Part shown: piece by piece, positions 36,702 through 46,597 of the stretch
Position numbering within the stretch: position 1 is the stretch's first letter
How the letters are laid out: each line of letters opens with the position of its first letter
DNA from: Chloroflexota bacterium
GTDB taxonomy: Bacteria > Chloroflexota > UBA6077 > JACCZL01
NCBI GenBank assembly: GCA_020850535.1
Contig: JADZEM010000118.1
Span: forward strand, 1 to 64,000
Direction: 5' to 3'
Length of the DNA stretch: 64,000 nt
Program-made: the position numbers and the translations under genes
Notes under the pieces: model-generated
Told to the model about the DNA's origin: nothing
Database searches by the model: none
The model's input: only the letters and a program-made list of their open reading frames with translations

Positions 36702-38456
36702 ATGGGAGACCGGCGACCCGCGCGCACGACGCGTCGACGATTCCTTGGTCTGATTGGTGGAGTGGCCACGCTCGGCCTCGCTGTCGCCTGCGGGCAGCCT
36801 GCTGCCCCCGCCGCGCCGGCGAAGCCCGCCGAGCCAGCGAAGCCTGCCGAGACGTCGAAGCCGGCCGAAGCCGCCAAGCCGGCTGCGCCTGCTCAGGCCG
36901 CCCCCGCCGCCACCTCCGCACCGGCCGCCGCCGCGCCGGCTCCGGCCGGTAAGCCAGCGGGAAAGCCGACTGGCAACAAGCCTGACGAGCTGATTCTGAC
37001 CTGGGGCACCTTCCAGCTGCAGGAGAAGCGCCTCGACCCACAGACCCACGTCGGCACCATTGCCGAGAGCCAGCTCAGGCACATGTACGAGCCGCTGGTC
37101 ATGATCGACCGCGACCTTCAGACCGTGAAGCCGGTCCTGGCGACCGAGTGGAAGCGCCTCGACGACCTCACCTTCCAGTTCAAGCTGCGGCAGGGCGTCA
37201 AGTTCCACAACGGCGAGGAGTTCGACGGCGAGGCCGCGAAGTTCAGCATCATGCGGCCGCTCGACCCGGCCAACAAGGCGAACGCTCGCACGACCTATGC
37301 TGGCATCTCTGACGTGCAGGTCGTCGACAAGTACACCATCAACGTCAAGACGGCCAAGCCTGACCCGGCCCTCTTGCTGCGGATGACCGGCTTCTCGATG
37401 GTGATGGTCGCGCCGAAGTGGGCCGGCCAGGGCATCCAGGTCTTCGACAAAGAGGCCAACGGGACCGGCCCGTACAAGCTCGACAAGTGGGAAGACCCGC
37501 TCAAAGACTGGACGATGGCCGCCAACGAGCAGTACTGGGGCGGCGCGCCGAAGATCAAGAAGGTGCGGATCAAGACGATCCCCGAGCTGGCGACTCGCAC
37601 GGCGGCGCTGCGCTCCGGCGAGGTGCACGTGGCGAAGGATGTCTCCGTCGAGGAGATGGACGCCATCAACTCCAGCGGCCGGGCGATGGCGAAGACGACC
37701 CCCAGCAACCGCATTCCCTACTACGTGATGGAGCTGCGCAAGCCACCGCTCGACAAGAAGGAGCTGCGGCAGGCGGTCAACTACGCCGCCAACATCGACG
37801 GCATCATCAAGTCGGTGCTCTACGGCAACGCCGACCGCGTGGCGACCGTCGTCGCGCCGTGGCACGTGGGCTTCAACCCCGATCTCAAGCCGTACGCCTA
37901 CGATCCCGACAAGGCGAAGGCGCTGATGAAGCAGGCCGGCGTTGAGGGCGGCTTCGACCTGAACATCAACTACATCCAGGGCCGCTACCTCAAGGACAAG
38001 GAGGTCGCGGAGGCCATCGCGCAAGAGCTGAACAAGGTCGGCATTCGGGCCAAGCCGGTCCTGCGCGACGCCGCCACCGACACGGCGGATCGCCTGGCGA
38101 TGAAGCAGGATGGGCTGATCTTCGCGTCGTGGGGCAACTGGATCTTTGACGCCGACAATATCCTCTATGCCCGCTGGCACAGCTCGCTGCGCGACACCAT
38201 CAACGGGGGCAAGGGTGACAGCGGCCTCCCATACGGCAACGCCGACTTCGACAAGGCGGTGGAGGCGGCCCGTGTCGAACTGGACGAGAAGAAACGACTC
38301 GACCTGTACAAGCAGGCGCAGTCGATCTTGTACGAAGACGCCGGCGCACTCTTCATGTGGACGCTCACCGACATCTACGGCGTGGACAACTGGGTCAAGT
38401 GGGAGCCACGCAAGGATGAGATGATGTGGGCGCACGAGATGGACTGGAACGGCTGA
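36702..38456 (+). CDS. ABC peptide/substrate-binding lipoprotein (SBP_bac_5)
   Basis: 584 residues from the ATG at 36702, with GGAGG upstream. The signal is twin-arginine-like (TTRRRFLGLIGGVATLGLAVAC) and ends in a lipobox Cys near residue 28. A stalk of PAKPAEPAKPAE-type repeats follows to about residue 90. The mature domain is the class C/SBP_bac_5 fold: MYEPLV, LATEWKRLDDLTFQFKLRQG, VKFHNGEEFDGE. It would bind oligopeptides or other solutes at the outer face of the membrane and deliver them to the permeases encoded next. Ligand unknown. Confidence 0.88.
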   Translation: MGDRRPARTTRRRFLGLIGGVATLGLAVACGQPAAPAAPAKPAEPAKPAETSKPAEAAKPAAPAQAAPAATSAPAAAAPAPAGKPAGKPTGNKPDELILTWGTFQLQEKRLDPQTHVGTIAESQLRHMYEPLVMIDRDLQTVKPVLATEWKRLDDLTFQFKLRQGVKFHNGEEFDGEAAKFSIMRPLDPANKANARTTYAGISDVQVVDKYTINVKTAKPDPALLLRMTGFSMVMVAPKWAGQGIQVFDKEANGTGPYKLDKWEDPLKDWTMAANEQYWGGAPKIKKVRIKTIPELATRTAALRSGEVHVAKDVSVEEMDAINSSGRAMAKTTPSNRIPYYVMELRKPPLDKKELRQAVNYAANIDGIIKSVLYGNADRVATVVAPWHVGFNPDLKPYAYDPDKAKALMKQAGVEGGFDLNINYIQGRYLKDKEVAEAIAQELNKVGIRAKPVLRDAATDTADRLAMKQDGLIFASWGNWIFDADNILYARWHSSLRDTINGGKGDSGLPYGNADFDKAVEAARVELDEKKRLDLYKQAQSILYEDAGALFMWTLTDIYGVDNWVKWEPRKDEMMWAHEMDWNG

Positions 38457-38478
38457 ATCGAGGCGTCAGGAGCCAGCG

Positions 38479-39405
38479 ATGATCCCGTACCTGATCCGCC
38501 GGTTGTGGCAGAGCGTCATCGTCGTCTTTGGCGTCGTGACGGTCGTGTTCTTCGTCCTCCAACTGACGGGTGATCCTGTCAGGATCATGCTGGGCGAGAC
38601 CGCCTCGGAAGAGGACATCCAGAACGTCAAGCGCCAGATGGGCCTGGACCGCCCGATCTACGAGCAGTACGTCAGCTTCCTGGTCAAAGCGGGGCGCGGC
38701 GACTTCGGCGAGTCGATACGGCAGCGCGGTCAGCCGGCCATGGCCATTGTGCTGAGCCGCTATCCCGCCACCATCAAGCTGGCGTTCCTGGCCCTCGCCA
38801 CCTCGGTGCTGCTGGCGACGATTCTCGGCGTGATCTCCGCCATTAAGCGGTACACCTGGATCGACAGCGTCGTGATGTTCCTGGCGCTGATCGGCCAGTC
38901 GGTCCCGAACTTCTGGCTCGGGATCATGCTCGTGTTGATCGTGGCCGTCCAGTTCGGCTGGTTGCCCTCGCAGGGAGCGGGGGACGGCGGCCTCCGCTAC
39001 CTGATCCTGCCGATGCTGACGCTGGCCGCCCCCGGCCTGGCCCGACTGACGCGCCTGGTGCGCTCGGGCATGCTCGACATCCTGGGGCACGACTACATCC
39101 GGACGGCCCGCGCCAAGGGACTCCATGAGAGTCGGGTGGTCTTCGGGCACGCGCTCAAGAACGCTGCGATTCCGCTGGTGACGGTCATCGGCCTGGACAT
39201 GGGGGCGCTGCTTGGCGGGGCGGTGGTCACCGAGCAGATCTTCGCCTGGCCGGGCGTCGGCCTCGAGGTGATCATCGCCATCAACGGGCGCGACTTCCCG
39301 GTGGTGCAGGCCGCCGTGTTCGTGGTGGCGGTGTCGTTCGTCCTGATCAACCTCGTGGTGGACCTTGCGTACACCTGGCTGGACCCGCGCGTGCGCCTGG
39401 TCTAG
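38479..39405 (+). CDS. ABC permease, DppB/OppB type
   Basis: 308 residues with about six membrane helices. The N-terminal MIPYLIRRLWQSVIVVFGV and VVFFVLQLTGDPV are typical of DppB. The EAA loop is near residue 215 (HDYIRTARAKGLHESRVVFGHALKNA). It pairs with the DppC-like permease downstream. It starts 22 bp after the binding-protein gene. No ATPase gene follows in this cluster. Confidence 0.92.
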   Translation: MIPYLIRRLWQSVIVVFGVVTVVFFVLQLTGDPVRIMLGETASEEDIQNVKRQMGLDRPIYEQYVSFLVKAGRGDFGESIRQRGQPAMAIVLSRYPATIKLAFLALATSVLLATILGVISAIKRYTWIDSVVMFLALIGQSVPNFWLGIMLVLIVAVQFGWLPSQGAGDGGLRYLILPMLTLAAPGLARLTRLVRSGMLDILGHDYIRTARAKGLHESRVVFGHALKNAAIPLVTVIGLDMGALLGGAVVTEQIFAWPGVGLEVIIAINGRDFPVVQAAVFVVAVSFVLINLVVDLAYTWLDPRVRLV

Positions 39406-39499
39406 ACAGCGCGCTTCATTCGCTTCTCGGCGTCGAGCAGCACGGCGGCGCTGCTCTCCTTAGGACACCTGGACGTGGTCACCAGGACGGAGTCAGCTG

Positions 39500-40477
39500 A
39501 TGGCACAGCGAACCGCGACCGTGCTGTTCGAGCAGGACGGGCAGCCTGAAGAGGCCCAGAGGACGCCGACGCGTCGGGCGCGCACCGACCTGTGGCGGAC
39601 GCTGCGGCGTGCCCGCCTCGGCCTAATCGGCGTGGTGGTGCTCGCGGTGATCGCCGTGGCAGCCGTCGCCGCGCCGGTCATCGCGCCGCACGATCCGATT
39701 CAGGGCGACCTGACTGCCAGCCGCGTCTGCCCGGCCTTCACGACCTGTCCGAACCTCGGCGGCTCGTTCGCCCGCACCACGGCATCCGTCGGCACGATGA
39801 AGTATCCGCTCGGCACGGACGCCAATGGACGGGATGTGTTCAGTCGGATCGTCTACGCCGCGCAGATCTCGCTGATTGTGGGGGTGACGGCGGTGGTGAT
39901 CGGCGGGACGGTCGGGGTGGTGCTGGGGCTGCTCTCCGGCTACTACGGCGGCTCCATCGACAGCCTGATCATGCGGATCGCCGATATCCAGCTGGCGTTC
40001 CCGTTCATTCTGCTGGCCATCGCCATCGTGGCGGTGCTGGGCGGCGGCCTGTTCAACGTGATCCTGGTGCTCGGCATCGGGTCGTGGGTGCCGTATGCCC
40101 GCATCGTTCGGGGGCAGGTGTTCTCGGCCAAGTCCCAGGAGTACGTGCTGGCGGCCCGCGCTATCGGCGCGCAGGATCGGACGGTCCTCTTCCGGCACAT
40201 CCTGCCGAACGTGGTGACGCCCGCCATCATCATCGCCACGTTCGGCGTAGCGGCGGCGATCATCGGCGAGGCGACGCTCTCGTTCCTGGGCGTCGGGATC
40301 CAGCCCCCGACGCCGACCTGGGGCAACATGCTGGCCGACGGGCGGGCCTACGTCAGCTCGGCGTGGTGGCTGGCGACGTTCCCGGGCGTGGCGATCATGC
40401 TGACCGTCTTCTCGATCAACGTCATCGGCGACTGGCTGCGCGACTACCTGGACCCACGCCTGCGGAACATCGACTGA
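39500..40477 (+). CDS. ABC permease, DppC/OppC type
   Basis: 325 residues. A cytoplasmic N-terminus of about 40 residues precedes six membrane helices. The PLGTDANGRDVFSRIVYAA motif and the EAA loop (EYVLAARAIGAQDRTVLFRHILPNV) are characteristic of OppC. It forms the channel with the upstream DppB-like protein. The cluster ends here without ATPases, so those must be encoded elsewhere or be shared. Confidence 0.92.
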   Translation: MAQRTATVLFEQDGQPEEAQRTPTRRARTDLWRTLRRARLGLIGVVVLAVIAVAAVAAPVIAPHDPIQGDLTASRVCPAFTTCPNLGGSFARTTASVGTMKYPLGTDANGRDVFSRIVYAAQISLIVGVTAVVIGGTVGVVLGLLSGYYGGSIDSLIMRIADIQLAFPFILLAIAIVAVLGGGLFNVILVLGIGSWVPYARIVRGQVFSAKSQEYVLAARAIGAQDRTVLFRHILPNVVTPAIIIATFGVAAAIIGEATLSFLGVGIQPPTPTWGNMLADGRAYVSSAWWLATFPGVAIMLTVFSINVIGDWLRDYLDPRLRNID

Positions 40478-40499
40478 CTCGGCGGGCGACCAGTCGGAG

Positions 40500-41567
40500 T
40501 TATCTGATCCCGAAGTCCACCGTGCCGAACGGGTTCTGGATGTCGTTCACGGCGATCAGGATCATCAGCGCGATCAGCACGACGATCCCCACGAAGTGGA
40601 CGAGGCTCTCGCGCTCGGGACTGATGCGCCGCCCACGAATCGCCTCGATGATGATGAAGAAGAGCCGGCCGCCATCGAGCGCGGGGATCGGCAGCATGTT
40701 CGCCACGGCGAGGCCGGCGCTGAACGTCCCCGTCATCACCAGGAGCGGGTAGAGGTAGCCTGACTGGCGCGTCGCCTCCACGGCCTGAGAGGTCACCTGG
40801 GCCATGCCAGGCAGTCCGATGGGCCGCAGCATCTCGGCCTGCATCGTGCCCTGAATGACCATCCAGGGCGCGGCCAGCGTGAAGCCGATCACGGTGACGG
40901 CACGCTGGAAGCCGTAGCCGATGGAGAGCAGCGGATTGTGGGCGACCGGCTGCGTCCGCGCCGCGATCTTCACGCCGATGGCGCCCTGGCCGGGCGGCGG
41001 ATCGACGCGCGGCGTCATGTTCGTCTGGACCGTCTGGTCGCCGCGCTTCAATTGCAGGGCGATCTGGCCGCCGGTGCGCTCGCGGACCAGCCGCTGGAAC
41101 TCCTCGATCCTGGAGACGTTCTGACCGTCAACGGTCACCACGACGTCGCCGGCCACGAGTCCTGCCGTCTGCGCCGGTGAGTCCGCCGCCACCTCGGCGA
41201 TCTCGACAGCCACCGGGGTCGGCCAGCCGGTCATGAACGCCAGGGCGAACACGACGACGGCCAGCAGAAAATTCATGATCGAGCCGGCCGCCAAGACGAT
41301 GCAGCGGGTCAGCTTGCTCTTGCTGGCGAAGCTGCCCTCGGAGGTCGGATCCTCTTCCCCGAGCATCTTCACGAACGCGCCGAATGGGATCCAGTTGAGC
41401 GAGTAGATGACGCCCTTGTACTCATAGCCCCAGATGCGCGGCGGCAGCCCGAACCCGAACTCCTGCACGACGATACCGGCCCGCCGCGCGGTGATGAAAT
41501 GCCCGAGCTCGTGGACGAGCATCAGCAAGCTGAGAATCGGAATGATCGCTACCCACTGAAGATCCAT
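40500..41567 (-). CDS. rseP: RseP-type site-2 zinc metalloprotease
   Basis: 355 residues from the ATG at 41567. HELGH (LMLVHELGHFITA) near residue 20 is the zinc site, and NMLPIPALDGGRL near residue 300 is the second ligand motif of S2P enzymes. One PDZ domain lies between (about 115-200, AGLVAGDVVVTVDGQ). Four membrane segments are seen. It cuts transmembrane proteins such as anti-sigma factors or signal peptides. It follows dxr, as in many genomes, but with its own possible promoter in the 192-bp gap. Confidence 0.93.
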   Translation of the reverse strand: MDLQWVAIIPILSLLMLVHELGHFITARRAGIVVQEFGFGLPPRIWGYEYKGVIYSLNWIPFGAFVKMLGEEDPTSEGSFASKSKLTRCIVLAAGSIMNFLLAVVVFALAFMTGWPTPVAVEIAEVAADSPAQTAGLVAGDVVVTVDGQNVSRIEEFQRLVRERTGGQIALQLKRGDQTVQTNMTPRVDPPPGQGAIGVKIAARTQPVAHNPLLSIGYGFQRAVTVIGFTLAAPWMVIQGTMQAEMLRPIGLPGMAQVTSQAVEATRQSGYLYPLLVMTGTFSAGLAVANMLPIPALDGGRLFFIIIEAIRGRRISPERESLVHFVGIVVLIALMILIAVNDIQNPFGTVDFGIR

Positions 41568-41649
41568 GCGATGCGTCACCTGACCAGACGGCGAGTGAGA
41601 AGATCGGCGGACAGCCGCATCATGACGTGCCGGCTGCCCACCAGGAAGC

Positions 41650-41660
41650 ACTATAGCACG
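41650..41660 (-). promoter_or_regulatory. Possible rseP promoter (-10)
   Basis: On the minus strand CGTGCTATAGT resembles the GTGCTATACT boxes before nusA and rpsB. It lies about 80 bp before rseP. No convincing -35 box was found. Confidence 0.4.
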
Positions 41661-41759
41661 GGGTTTCGCGGCCCTCAGACACTTTCTCCGATAACGAGTG
41701 GAGCGGCCAGATCGTGCCGGTTGCGGGGCGCGGCGGCCCGTCCGATCCTGGACCCCGGC

Positions 41760-42920
41760 TCACGCCGGCTGGAGCGCGACGCGGCGGCCAGCGTCGCGCG
41801 CCCAGGCGTCGGCGGCGCAGACTTCCTCCAGGCTGGGCGTGCGGATCGGCACATGCCGCTGCATCACCTCTTCGACGATGCACGGAATGCGGTCGAAGCG
41901 GAGTCCGCCGCCCAGGAACAGCTCGACCGCCACCTCGTTCGCAGCGTTCATGACGGTCGGGTAGCTGTCCCCGAGCCGCCCGGCCTCGATGGCCAGGTAC
42001 AGACACCTGAAGCGATCCTGCGCCACGTCGCCGAACGACAGCGAGCCGAGCTGCACGAGATCGAGCGGCGTGTATGGGGCCGGCAAGCGGTCGGGGTAGG
42101 TCAGCGCAAACTGGATCGGCAGCCGCATGTCCGGCAACGACATCTGCGCCTTCATACTGCCGTCCACCAGCTCGATGAGCGAGTGGATGATGCTCTCACG
42201 GTGCATGACGACGTGGACGTCATCTACCTGCATGTCGAACAGCCAGCACGCTTCGAGCACCTCAAGGCCCTTGTTCATCATGGTGGCCGAGTCGACGGTG
42301 ATCTTCGGCCCCATCGACCAGTTCGGGTGCTTGAGCGCCTGGGCCGGCGTGACGTTCGGCAGGTCGGCCAGGGGCAAGTCGCGGAACGCACCCCCGGAGG
42401 CGGTCAGGATCAGCCGCTGAACTCGCTTTCGGGTCTCGCCCAGCATGCACTGCCAGATGGCGCTGTGCTCGGAGTCGACGGGGATCAGCGGCGCGTTGTG
42501 CTCGCGGGCCAGCAGCGTCACGAGATGGCCGGCCATGATGAGCACTTCTTTGTTGGCCAGTGCGACCGGGCGTCCCAGTTTCAGGGCGGCAACCGTCGGC
42601 GCGAGACCGGCCGTCCCGCTGGTGGCGACGACGACGAGATCCACGTCCGGGGCTGTCGCCAGCTCGACCAGGGACTGGTCTCCCAGGCAGAGGCGCGTGC
42701 CATCCGGCGTCCAGGTGTCATCGGCGGCGGCTACGCCGGCCGTGAGCGCGGCGAGCTTCGGGCGGAAGGCGGCGACCTGCTCGCGGAAGAGCGGCGCGTC
42801 GCTGCGTGCGCCCAGCGCGACGACCTCGAACTGCTCTGGGTGCCACGCGACGACGTCGAGCGTCTGTCGGCCGATCGATCCGGTCGATCCGAGGATGACG
42901 ATCCGCTTCCGTTCGCTCAT
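41760..42920 (-). CDS. dxr: 1-deoxy-D-xylulose 5-phosphate reductoisomerase
   Basis: 386 residues. GSTGSIGRQTLDVV near residue 11 binds NADPH. VDSEHSAIWQ carries the metal ligands, and ASGGAFRDLP with HPNWSMGPKITVDSATMMNKGLE forms the active site. It makes 2-C-methyl-D-erythritol 4-phosphate for the MEP isoprenoid pathway, which feeds the undecaprenyl synthase encoded upstream. The ATG overlaps the cdsA stop by 4 bp. Confidence 0.96.
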   Translation of the reverse strand: MSERKRIVILGSTGSIGRQTLDVVAWHPEQFEVVALGARSDAPLFREQVAAFRPKLAALTAGVAAADDTWTPDGTRLCLGDQSLVELATAPDVDLVVVATSGTAGLAPTVAALKLGRPVALANKEVLIMAGHLVTLLAREHNAPLIPVDSEHSAIWQCMLGETRKRVQRLILTASGGAFRDLPLADLPNVTPAQALKHPNWSMGPKITVDSATMMNKGLEVLEACWLFDMQVDDVHVVMHRESIIHSLIELVDGSMKAQMSLPDMRLPIQFALTYPDRLPAPYTPLDLVQLGSLSFGDVAQDRFRCLYLAIEAGRLGDSYPTVMNAANEVAVELFLGGGLRFDRIPCIVEEVMQRHVPIRTPSLEEVCAADAWARDAGRRVALQPA

Positions 42921-43741
42921 GAGGTTGTCACCACATAGAAGTATGCCCCAACCACCGCCAGCAAGACGCTGTCGATGCGGTCGAGGACGCCGCCATGTCC
43001 AGGAATGAGGCCGCTGGAATCCTTCGCACCGCACTGCCGCTTGATGAACGACTCCATCAGGTCGCCGACGATGGCGCAGACGCCGATGACCAGGCCGAGG
43101 CCGGCCAGCCGGACCGGTCCGACGACGGCCGGGCCGCCGAGGCCAAACGTTGCGAGCGCCCCGCCCAGCATCGGACCGAGCGCCATGATACCCAGGACCG
43201 CGCCGACCAGACCGCCGACAGCGCCCTCGACCGACTTGCCCGGGCTGATGCGGGGCGCCAGCCGGGCCTTGCCCCAGCGCCGCCCCACGAAGAAGGCGGC
43301 GATGTCGCAGATCCAGGTGCCGATCAGCGCCGTCAGCATCCAGAACAGCCCGTCCGGCAGATTCCGGAGCTGGATGAAGTAGTGCATGGTGCCACCGACG
43401 TAGATCGCCGGCGCGAGCGTCAACGCCCAGTCCACCAGCGCCCCCGAGGAGTCCGGTCGCAGCATCATCTGGTACAAGCCGATCAGCACGCCGACCACCA
43501 GGATGGCCGGCATGATCGCGGCGTCGTGGGCCAGCGCGTCGAGCACCAGGGCCATCGTCAGGCCGATGCCCAGCGGCATCAGCGGGCGGTAGCCAGCGCC
43601 GCGCAGCATCGAGAACATCTCGAAGATGGCGACGGTTGCGCCGGCCGTCACGGCGACGACGAACCACCAGCCGCCTGCGATGGCGACGAACAGCAGGACC
43701 GGAACGCCGATGACGGCGCTTAGGACGCGTAAGCGGAGCAC
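42917..43741 (-). CDS. cdsA: Phosphatidate cytidylyltransferase
   Basis: 274 residues with about seven membrane segments. The signature near the C-terminus reads KRQCGAKDSSGLIPGHGGVLDRIDSVL, as in CdsA. It makes CDP-diacylglycerol for phospholipid synthesis. The start is a GTG (family form MLRxRVLSA) without a clear ribosome-binding site. It overlaps dxr by 4 bp and lies 72 bp after uppS. Confidence 0.93.
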   Translation of the reverse strand: MLRLRVLSAVIGVPVLLFVAIAGGWWFVVAVTAGATVAIFEMFSMLRGAGYRPLMPLGIGLTMALVLDALAHDAAIMPAILVVGVLIGLYQMMLRPDSSGALVDWALTLAPAIYVGGTMHYFIQLRNLPDGLFWMLTALIGTWICDIAAFFVGRRWGKARLAPRISPGKSVEGAVGGLVGAVLGIMALGPMLGGALATFGLGGPAVVGPVRLAGLGLVIGVCAIVGDLMESFIKRQCGAKDSSGLIPGHGGVLDRIDSVLLAVVGAYFYVVTTS

Positions 43742-43813
43742 CGAACCGGGCCAGACATCATCGAGTACGGCCTCCGCACGCTGACAGCTGTGGGCGATCC
43801 TGACGGCCGGCCG

Positions 43814-44578
43814 TCAGTCGGTATCGAGGAGGCCCCCGCGCACCGAGGTCAGGCTGCCAAAGCGACGCTCTCGCCCGCCGAACTCGTGTACCGCGCGTTC
43901 GAGGTCTTCCTTGCCGAAGTCCGGCCAGTACAGTGGCGTTGACCAGTATTCGGCGTAGGCCGCCTGCCAGATCAGGAAGTTGCTCAGGCGCATCTCGCCA
44001 GCGGTGCGGATGATCAGGTCGGGATCGCGCATGCCGCTGGTGTACAGGTACGAGCTGAACGTCTTCTCGTCCAGGTCGTCGGGGTTCAGGCCCTCGCGCA
44101 GCATGCGGCGGGCGGCCTCGATGATCTCATCTCGCCCGCCGTAGTTGAACGCCACGTTGACGATCAGCCGCGAGTTGTCCCGGGTCAGGTCGACCGCGTA
44201 ACGCACGCGCTCCTGGAGCGTCGCCGGCAGCCCCTCGAGCTTCCCCAGATGCCGCAACTGGACCCCGTTGCGGTGCAAGTCCTCAGTCTCGCGGTCGATA
44301 ACGTCGGCAAGGATCTGAAAGAGGCCGTTGACCTCCTCCTGCGGCCGGCGCCAGTTCTCCGTCGAGAAGGCGTAGAGCGTCAGGATCTTGACACCAAGCT
44401 CCACGCACCCTTCGATGATCGTCCGGATGTTGTCGGTGCCGGCGCGGTGTCCGAGCAGCCGCTCCTGGCCGCGCGTGCGTGCCCAGCGGCCGTTGCCATC
44501 CATGATGATCGCGATATGGTGCGGGACGGTCGCGAGCTGCTCGGCCGGTCTGCCAAGGGTCTGGGGCTGAGTCGCCAT
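43814..44578 (-). CDS. uppS: Isoprenyl (undecaprenyl) diphosphate synthase
   Basis: 254 residues from the ATG at 44578. HIAIIMDGNGRWA near residue 22 has the catalytic Asp. LYAFSTENWRRP and SGMRDPDLIIRTAGEMRLSN follow. The usual GExRxSNF motif is conserved, with Met at one position. It condenses isopentenyl diphosphate into the C55 carrier lipid for cell-wall and glycan assembly. The start overlaps the frr stop by one base. Confidence 0.95.
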   Translation of the reverse strand: MATQPQTLGRPAEQLATVPHHIAIIMDGNGRWARTRGQERLLGHRAGTDNIRTIIEGCVELGVKILTLYAFSTENWRRPQEEVNGLFQILADVIDRETEDLHRNGVQLRHLGKLEGLPATLQERVRYAVDLTRDNSRLIVNVAFNYGGRDEIIEAARRMLREGLNPDDLDEKTFSSYLYTSGMRDPDLIIRTAGEMRLSNFLIWQAAYAEYWSTPLYWPDFGKEDLERAVHEFGGRERRFGSLTSVRGGLLDTD

Positions 44579-45141
44579 CAAACTTCCTTGACCTCCTTCT
44601 CCTTGCGGTCGGCCGCCTCGTCGACCTGCTTGATCGAGCCATCGGTCAGCTTCTGCACGCGGTCGAGGGCGCGGCGCAGGTCGTCCTGCGACAGCTTGCC
44701 GTCCTTCTCCAGCTTCTTGAGGCCGTTGTCGGCGTCGCGGCGGACGTTGCGGACGGCGACCTTCGACTCCTCGGCGCGCTTCTTGACCTGCTTTGCCAGG
44801 TCGTTGCGCCGCTGCTCGTTGAGCTGCGGAAGCGCCAACCGAATGACCGTGCCATCGTTGTTCGGGTTCAGGCCCAGGTCGGACTTCTGGATCGCCTTCT
44901 CGATGGCGCTGATGAGGCTCTTGTCCCACGGCTGGATGACCAGCAGGCGCGGCTCGGGCACCGAGATGGTGGCGACGGACTGAATCGGCTGGGCGCTGCC
45001 CCAGGCGTCCACCTGCACCTTGTCGAGGAGCGAGGGCGTCGCCCGCCCGGTGCGAATCGCTGCGAGGTCCGCATGGAGCACTTCGAGCGTCTTCGCCATC
45101 CGTCGCTCGCAGTCCTCAATCACGGCACTACTGTCGCTCAC
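44578..45141 (-). CDS. frr: Ribosome recycling factor
   Basis: 187 residues from a GTG with a GGAGGTGA site. The family pattern is complete: HADLAAIRTGRATPSLLDKV, WDKSLISAIEKAIQKSDLGLNP and a KxxEExKVAVRNVRRD region. RRF with EF-G splits post-termination ribosomes. It lies 14 bp after pyrH in the standard order. Confidence 0.96.
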   Translation of the reverse strand: MSDSSAVIEDCERRMAKTLEVLHADLAAIRTGRATPSLLDKVQVDAWGSAQPIQSVATISVPEPRLLVIQPWDKSLISAIEKAIQKSDLGLNPNNDGTVIRLALPQLNEQRRNDLAKQVKKRAEESKVAVRNVRRDADNGLKKLEKDGKLSQDDLRRALDRVQKLTDGSIKQVDEAADRKEKEVKEV

Positions 45142-45155
45142 GGCTCACCTCCACG

Positions 45156-45917
45156 TCACGAGATGACGGTGCCGACGTTCTCGTCGCCCAGAACGATGCG
45201 CTCCAGGTTTGATGCGTTCATCAAGTCGAACACGACGATTGGTAGGCGGTTTTCCATGCACAACGAGAGCGCGGTGGTGTCCATGACACGCAGGCCGCGC
45301 TCCAGCGCTTCCATGTGGCGCAGTCGGCTGAACCGCTGCGCCTCGGGGTTGGTGCGCGGGTCCGAATCGTAGACGCCGTCCACGCGGTTCTTGGCCATCA
45401 GGATGACATCCGCGCCGATCTCGGCGGCACGTAGGGCAGCCGTCGTGTCGGTGCTGAAGTATGGGTTCCCCGTTCCCGCCGCGAAAATGACGACGCGCCC
45501 CTTCTCCAGGTGGCGGATCGCACGGCGGCGGATGTACGGCTCGCAGACCTCAGACATGGTGATGGCGCTCTGCACGCGCGTGTGCTGCCCGTGCCGTTCG
45601 AGGCTCGCCTGCAACGCCAGGCCGTTGATGACCGTGGCGAGCATCCCCATGTAGTCGGCGGTGGCCCGCTCCATGCCACGCTCGCTGGCGACGCCGCCGC
45701 GCCAGATGTTGCCGCCGCCGATGACGACGGCAACCTGTACCCCGAGACGCACAATCTGCGCAACCTGCCGAGCCATGTAGTCCAGCACGTCATGGTCGAT
45801 GGGCGAGGACGCGTCCCCCTGGACGGCCTCGCCGCTGAGCTTCAGAATGACGCGTCGGTACTGGAGTCCCGACCGCCTCGCTGGACCTGAGTCGCTGGCG
45901 TCCACCAGTGCGCTCAC
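45156..45917 (-). CDS. pyrH: UMP kinase
   Basis: 253 residues from a GTG. The amino-acid-kinase fold has [45 protein letters not shown] and [12 protein letters not shown]. It phosphorylates UMP to UDP and is usually feedback-controlled by UTP and GTP. It is 18 bp after tsf. Confidence 0.96.
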   Translation of the reverse strand: MSALVDASDSGPARRSGLQYRRVILKLSGEAVQGDASSPIDHDVLDYMARQVAQIVRLGVQVAVVIGGGNIWRGGVASERGMERATADYMGMLATVINGLALQASLERHGQHTRVQSAITMSEVCEPYIRRRAIRHLEKGRVVIFAAGTGNPYFSTDTTAALRAAEIGADVILMAKNRVDGVYDSDPRTNPEAQRFSRLRHMEALERGLRVMDTTALSLCMENRLPIVVFDLMNASNLERIVLGDENVGTVIS

Positions 45918-45935
45918 AGACTGCTCGTCACAGGC

Positions 45936-46436
<501 letters not shown>

Positions 46437-46548
46437 GTTCCACCTCTGTCCGCGCCCGTGCGGCGCGTGTCGCCCGTCGTCCGGCGCCGGTCAGGAACTC
46501 CCCTCGGTTGGGCTTCCCCCGCCCCGCCGCTCATTGCTCAGTAGGATG

Positions 46549-46570
46549 GTGGCCCGAAGTGTCGGGCCAC
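46549..46570. promoter_or_regulatory. Hairpin between rpsB and tsf
   Basis: GTGGCCCGA pairs with TCGGGCCAC around a 4-nt loop in the 161-bp gap. It may partly terminate or process the rpsB-tsf message. There is no U tract on the minus strand. Confidence 0.45.
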
Positions 46571-46597
46571 TACAGATTGTGATGCTGGTCAGGCCGG